A stretch of DNA of 64,000 nucleotides from Paenibacillus oleatilyticus (GTDB lineage: Bacteria; Bacillota; Bacilli; Paenibacillales; NBRC-103111). Below, in pieces: positions 61,641 through 64,000 of this stretch. The translations under genes were made by a program, and so were the position numbers. How positions within the stretch are numbered: the first letter of the stretch is position 1; every line of letters starts with the position of its first letter. The DNA lies in assembly GCF_018998565.1 (NCBI RefSeq), contig NZ_JAHNZO010000026.1, positions 50,958-114,957 of the forward strand. The letters run 5' to 3'. Under the pieces are notes generated by a model. It did no database searches and had not been told where the DNA came from. It worked only from the letters and a program-made list of their open reading frames with translations.

Positions 61641-62531
61641 TTACTTTACCGGCTCACCGATTCGGTTCCAATAAGCTTCGAGCTCCTGCCGGAGCTTTGC
61701 GCTGATGCCCGTCATCGGCAGGCGGAGAGCCTCCGAGGCGATAATGCCCCGATGAGCCAGAATCCACTTCACCGGCGCCGGGTTCGATTCCTTGAAGAGA
61801 AGCCGGATGAGCGGAAGCAGTCCTTCGAACATTTGTTTGGCGCCGTTCGAGTCCCCTTCGGCGAATTGCCGGTGCATTTCTACTAAAGCTTCCGGCACTA
61901 CGTTGGAGGCGGTGAGGATGCCGCCCTTGGCCCCGCAGCAAAGCATCGCGTAAGCGTAGGAGTCGTCGCCGCACAGCACCGGTTTGCTGTTCAAGCGGGA
62001 CAATTCCGTAAGCAGCTGAATGCCGCCGGAGCTATCCTTCAGACCGATCACCCCATCCAGTTCGAGGATGGCTCCGGCCGTCTGTGCCGTCAGGCCCACC
62101 CCGGTACGGGACGGGTTATCGTAGGCGATGACGGGGACGCCGACTTCCGCCGCTTTGCGGAAATGGGCGGCGATGCCTTCCTGCGACGGGCGGTTATAGT
62201 AAGGGACAACGATAAGCACGGCATCCGCACCCAGCCGTCTCGCAAGCTCCGTACGCTTCACGGTCGAAGCGGTATCGTTCGTTCCGGTGCCGACGATTAC
62301 CGGCAGCTTCCCGCCGACTGCGTTCTTGGCGGTCTTTACCAAAGCCTCGACTTCTTCCCATGCTACCGTCGGCGATTCTCCCGTCGTCCCGTTGACGACC
62401 AGGCCATGGATGCCGCGGTCCGCAAGCCAGCGAACATGCCGCTCGAATGAAGTTAGATCTACGGCGCCGTTACTGTCGAACGGGGTGACGATCGGGACGT
62501 AAACACCAGTTAGCTGCTCTTGGGTTAGCAT
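61641..62531 (-). CDS. dapA: 4-hydroxy-tetrahydrodipicolinate synthase
   Basis: 296 residues. VNGTTGESPTVAWEEVEALV (substrate loop), YYNRPSQEG (catalytic Tyr) and GVIGLKDSSGG (Schiff-base Lys). Condenses pyruvate and aspartate semialdehyde at the start of lysine/dipicolinate synthesis. It stands alone rather than in a dap operon, and is divergent from a LysR regulator, so a paralogous aldolase of the same fold acting on another 2-keto acid is possible. Confidence 0.88.
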   Translation of the reverse strand: MLTQEQLTGVYVPIVTPFDSNGAVDLTSFERHVRWLADRGIHGLVVNGTTGESPTVAWEEVEALVKTAKNAVGGKLPVIVGTGTNDTASTVKRTELARRLGADAVLIVVPYYNRPSQEGIAAHFRKAAEVGVPVIAYDNPSRTGVGLTAQTAGAILELDGVIGLKDSSGGIQLLTELSRLNSKPVLCGDDSYAYAMLCCGAKGGILTASNVVPEALVEMHRQFAEGDSNGAKQMFEGLLPLIRLLFKESNPAPVKWILAHRGIIASEALRLPMTGISAKLRQELEAYWNRIGEPVK

Positions 62532-62608
62532 TTTTTACATTCCTCCATGGGGTTCGAATAATTTTTCTTTGGCTCTACTTTACCATGGTTTGAATCATCG
62601 GAGTTAGC

Positions 62609-62643
62609 TATAATAAGTGATAGTTATCATCAATAATATTGAT
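62609..62643 (+). promoter_or_regulatory. LysR gene -10 element and palindrome
   Basis: TATAAT at 62609-62614, followed by a perfect 15-base palindrome ATCAATAATATTGAT (62629-62643) between the promoter and the gene. Candidate autoregulatory site of the LysR protein, also in the dapA-lysR divergent region. Confidence 0.5.
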
Positions 62644-62661
62644 AATAGGGGCGAACATCAC

Positions 62662-63534
62662 ATGGATCTGACATATTTTCAGACGTTTCGCGAGGTTGCG
62701 AAACGCCAAAGCTTTACCCGGGCCGCCGAGGAGCTTGGCTATGCGCAGTCCAGTGTCACCATGCAAATTCAGAAGCTGGAGCGGGAATACGGCGTTTCCT
62801 TGTTCGAGCGTCACGGCAGGCTGCTTCGGCTTACGCCGCCCGGCGAAGTGCTGCTGAAGCTCGCCGTGCAGATGCTGGATTTGTATGCGCAATCCAAAGA
62901 AATCGTAGGAAAACAGGTCGGCGGGACGTTGACGATCGGCACGATCGATTCGCTGGCGGCTTACTACCTTCCGCCTTATTTGCAGCAGCTGAGGGAACGG
63001 TTTCCCGAATTGAACATCCATATCCAAGCGGAACGCGAGTCGCTGATCGTCAGCAAAGTGAAGGAGGGGGAATTCGATATCGGCCTGCTGCTCGACGGCA
63101 AGCCGGTCGACCCCGCTCTTCGCTGCGAGACGATTCGGGAAGAGCCCCTGGTGCTGATTGCGCCGCCCGGCCATCCGCTCACGCAATTATCCGGCGGTGT
63201 AAGCGTAGATCATCTGAACGGAGTCGAGCTGATCATGTCGGAGGAAAGCTGCAATTACCGGGGTATGTTCGAGAACGTATTAAGAGCGCACAACGTCTCG
63301 TTTCTCATCCGCTTTGAGCTGGGTAACCCGGAGGCGATCAAGCAGTGCGTGATGAACGGGCTCGGCGTGGCCCTTCTTCCGCAGATCGTCGTCGAAGAGG
63401 AGGTGCGGCGCGGGCGCCTCCAAGTGCTGCCATTTGTCCACCCCGATATTCGGTTTGATCTGCAGCTGTTTGTCCATCCCAAGAAATGGATGTCGCAGCC
63501 GCTGCTGGCGTTCATTCGTCTGCTGAAGCCGTGA
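62662..63534 (+). CDS. LysR-family transcriptional regulator
   Basis: 290 residues from ATG 62662. N-terminal winged helix MDLTYFQTFREVAKRQSFTR with AAEELGYAQSSVTMQIQKLE, then the periplasmic-binding-protein-like effector domain (about 90-290). Divergent from dapA, which may be its target. Confidence 0.93.
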   Translation: MDLTYFQTFREVAKRQSFTRAAEELGYAQSSVTMQIQKLEREYGVSLFERHGRLLRLTPPGEVLLKLAVQMLDLYAQSKEIVGKQVGGTLTIGTIDSLAAYYLPPYLQQLRERFPELNIHIQAERESLIVSKVKEGEFDIGLLLDGKPVDPALRCETIREEPLVLIAPPGHPLTQLSGGVSVDHLNGVELIMSEESCNYRGMFENVLRAHNVSFLIRFELGNPEAIKQCVMNGLGVALLPQIVVEEEVRRGRLQVLPFVHPDIRFDLQLFVHPKKWMSQPLLAFIRLLKP

Positions 63535-63610
63535 GGAATGTAGGTAGCCTGGAGAAATGCCAAAAGAGGGGTTCGCAGCGAACCCCCTACCGGATGCCCG
63601 TGATTTAAGA

Positions 63611-63640
63611 AAAAAAGCCCAGGCCGCCGCCCGGGCCTTG
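63611..63640 (-). terminator. Terminator of the YjcZ-like gene
   Basis: On the minus strand GCCCGGGC and GCCTGGGC arms (one wobble pair) followed by a T-run. A separate hairpin without T-run (GGGGTTC/GAACCCC, 63568-63586) follows the LysR gene. Confidence 0.7.
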
Positions 63641-63649
63641 TGCCTCGAA

Positions 63650-63748
63650 TTAGAACCAGACGGCACAAGATACGATTACCAACAAAATAAACAACACGAG
63701 GATTACGCCCGTAGAAGTAAAACCGCCAAACCCTTTTACGCAGCTCAT
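63650..63748 (-). CDS. YjcZ-family sporulation-type mini-protein
   Basis: 32 residues, starting behind GGAGGATG. MSCVKGFGGFTSTGVILVLF then a hydrophobic helix ending SCAVWF. This matches the plan of YjcZ-type spore proteins: short Gly/Cys-containing start plus one membrane span. Has its own terminator. Confidence 0.8.
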   Translation of the reverse strand: MSCVKGFGGFTSTGVILVLFILLVIVSCAVWF

Positions 63749-63923
63749 ACATCCATCCTCCTCCCGTTTGACCTAGTATACCTTATGATTGTCGCGGGCC
63801 TGTTGATTGGGTGGGAGGGAAAATGTGCGTTAGCGGAGATGCCCAAGAATAGGGTAGGACGGGCTGCAAAGAGAGCGTTTTTCGACGGGCAAGCGAAAAA
63901 ACCACCGTTGTTAGGTTGGCCCC
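63749..63923. other. Intergenic region, nothing recognised
   Basis: About 175 bases upstream of the YjcZ-like gene; no gene or repeat identified. Confidence 0.4.
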
Positions 63924-64000
63924 TGAACTGTAACCCGTAAGATGGACACTTGAAAAAAAGTGACCTCTTACGGTTTTTTGTGCTTTAATCATACTATCGA
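63924..64000 (+). mobile_element. Possible end of an IS3-type insertion sequence with terminator hairpin (partial)
   Basis: Begins TGAACTGTAACCCGTAAGA, reminiscent of IS3-family ends, which often open with TGAACTG. It carries nested inverted arms CCGTAAGA/TCTTACGG (63935-63942, 63966-63973) and CACTT/AAGTG, then TTTTTT. The hairpin alone is a good terminator. Whether a transposase follows cannot be seen. Confidence 0.4.

Noticed and set aside
1..64000. CRISPR arrays, tRNA and rRNA genes
   Set aside because: No regularly spaced repeats, no cloverleaf with GTTCGA-type arm, and no rRNA-like conserved blocks were seen on either strand.

Overview
The window looks like chromosome of a Paenibacillaceae-type Firmicute, most likely Paenibacillus or a close relative. 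The reasons are strong GGAGG ribosome sites with many TTG and GTG starts, intrinsic terminators after most operons, TPP and purine riboswitches, a BceAB/Yxd-type two-component plus ABC module, a HelD RNA-polymerase helicase, a YjcZ-type mini-protein, a secreted multidomain chitinase, and an M6 protease with a chitinase-type accessory domain. No rRNA, tRNA, CRISPR array or intact transposase was seen. The extreme right edge may be the end of an insertion sequence.

Layout. 1-1.4 kb: 3' part of an ABC exporter. 1.5-2.6 kb: AT-rich serine hydrolase. 2.9-5.0 kb: tandem TPP riboswitches driving thiD-thiM. 5.3-6.2 kb: secreted, apparently shortened RCC1-repeat protein. 6.3-8.8 kb: MocR regulator divergent from an EamA transporter. 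8.9-11.6 kb: two secreted proteins, one an M6 metalloprotease. 11.6-18.0 kb (minus): Yxd-like module of ABC ATPase, permease, YxeA-like protein, DUF418 membrane protein, response regulator and kinase. 18.5-25.5 kb: complete urease operon ureABCEFGD plus nickel and urea transporters.

25.8-33.9 kb: a biosynthetic operon for linear azol(in)e-containing peptides (LAP/TOMM). It has an ABC exporter pair, a YcaO cyclodehydratase, two E1/ThiF-like partner proteins (one fused to a SagB-type dehydrogenase), a second stand-alone dehydrogenase, twin precursor peptides, and an M50 protease with a PqqD-like recognition domain. Both precursor cores are eight X-Gly-(Cys/Ser/Thr) tripeptides in the same 4+4 layout. 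This is the most novel system in the window.

34.0-37.7 kb: fixABCX electron-transfer operon with a 49-residue downstream ORF. 37.9-39.7 kb: GH18 chitinase. 39.8-42.2 kb (minus): helD, divergent from a candidate orphan small RNA. 42.6-47.0 kb: GGDEF-EAL protein, TPP-dependent enzyme, carboxymuconolactone decarboxylase-like protein. 47.1-49.3 kb (minus): cupin without a normal start codon, TusA-like protein, YeeE/YedE transporter. 49.6-52.4 kb: XRE regulator divergent from a small protein; MarR regulator, membrane protein and NAD(P)-binding reductase sharing a palindromic operator. 52.4-54.4 kb: chemoreceptor remnant, then a purine riboswitch and an FAD-dependent oxidoreductase. 54.6-58.3 kb: uracil-DNA glycosylase, stress protein, hypothetical protein, glutamate dehydrogenase. 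58.4-61.3 kb: MFS transporter divergent from a second MocR regulator. 61.4-64.0 kb: 34-residue membrane peptide, dapA, LysR regulator, YjcZ-like peptide, possible IS edge.

All assignments come from reading motifs and gene order. No database search was run.
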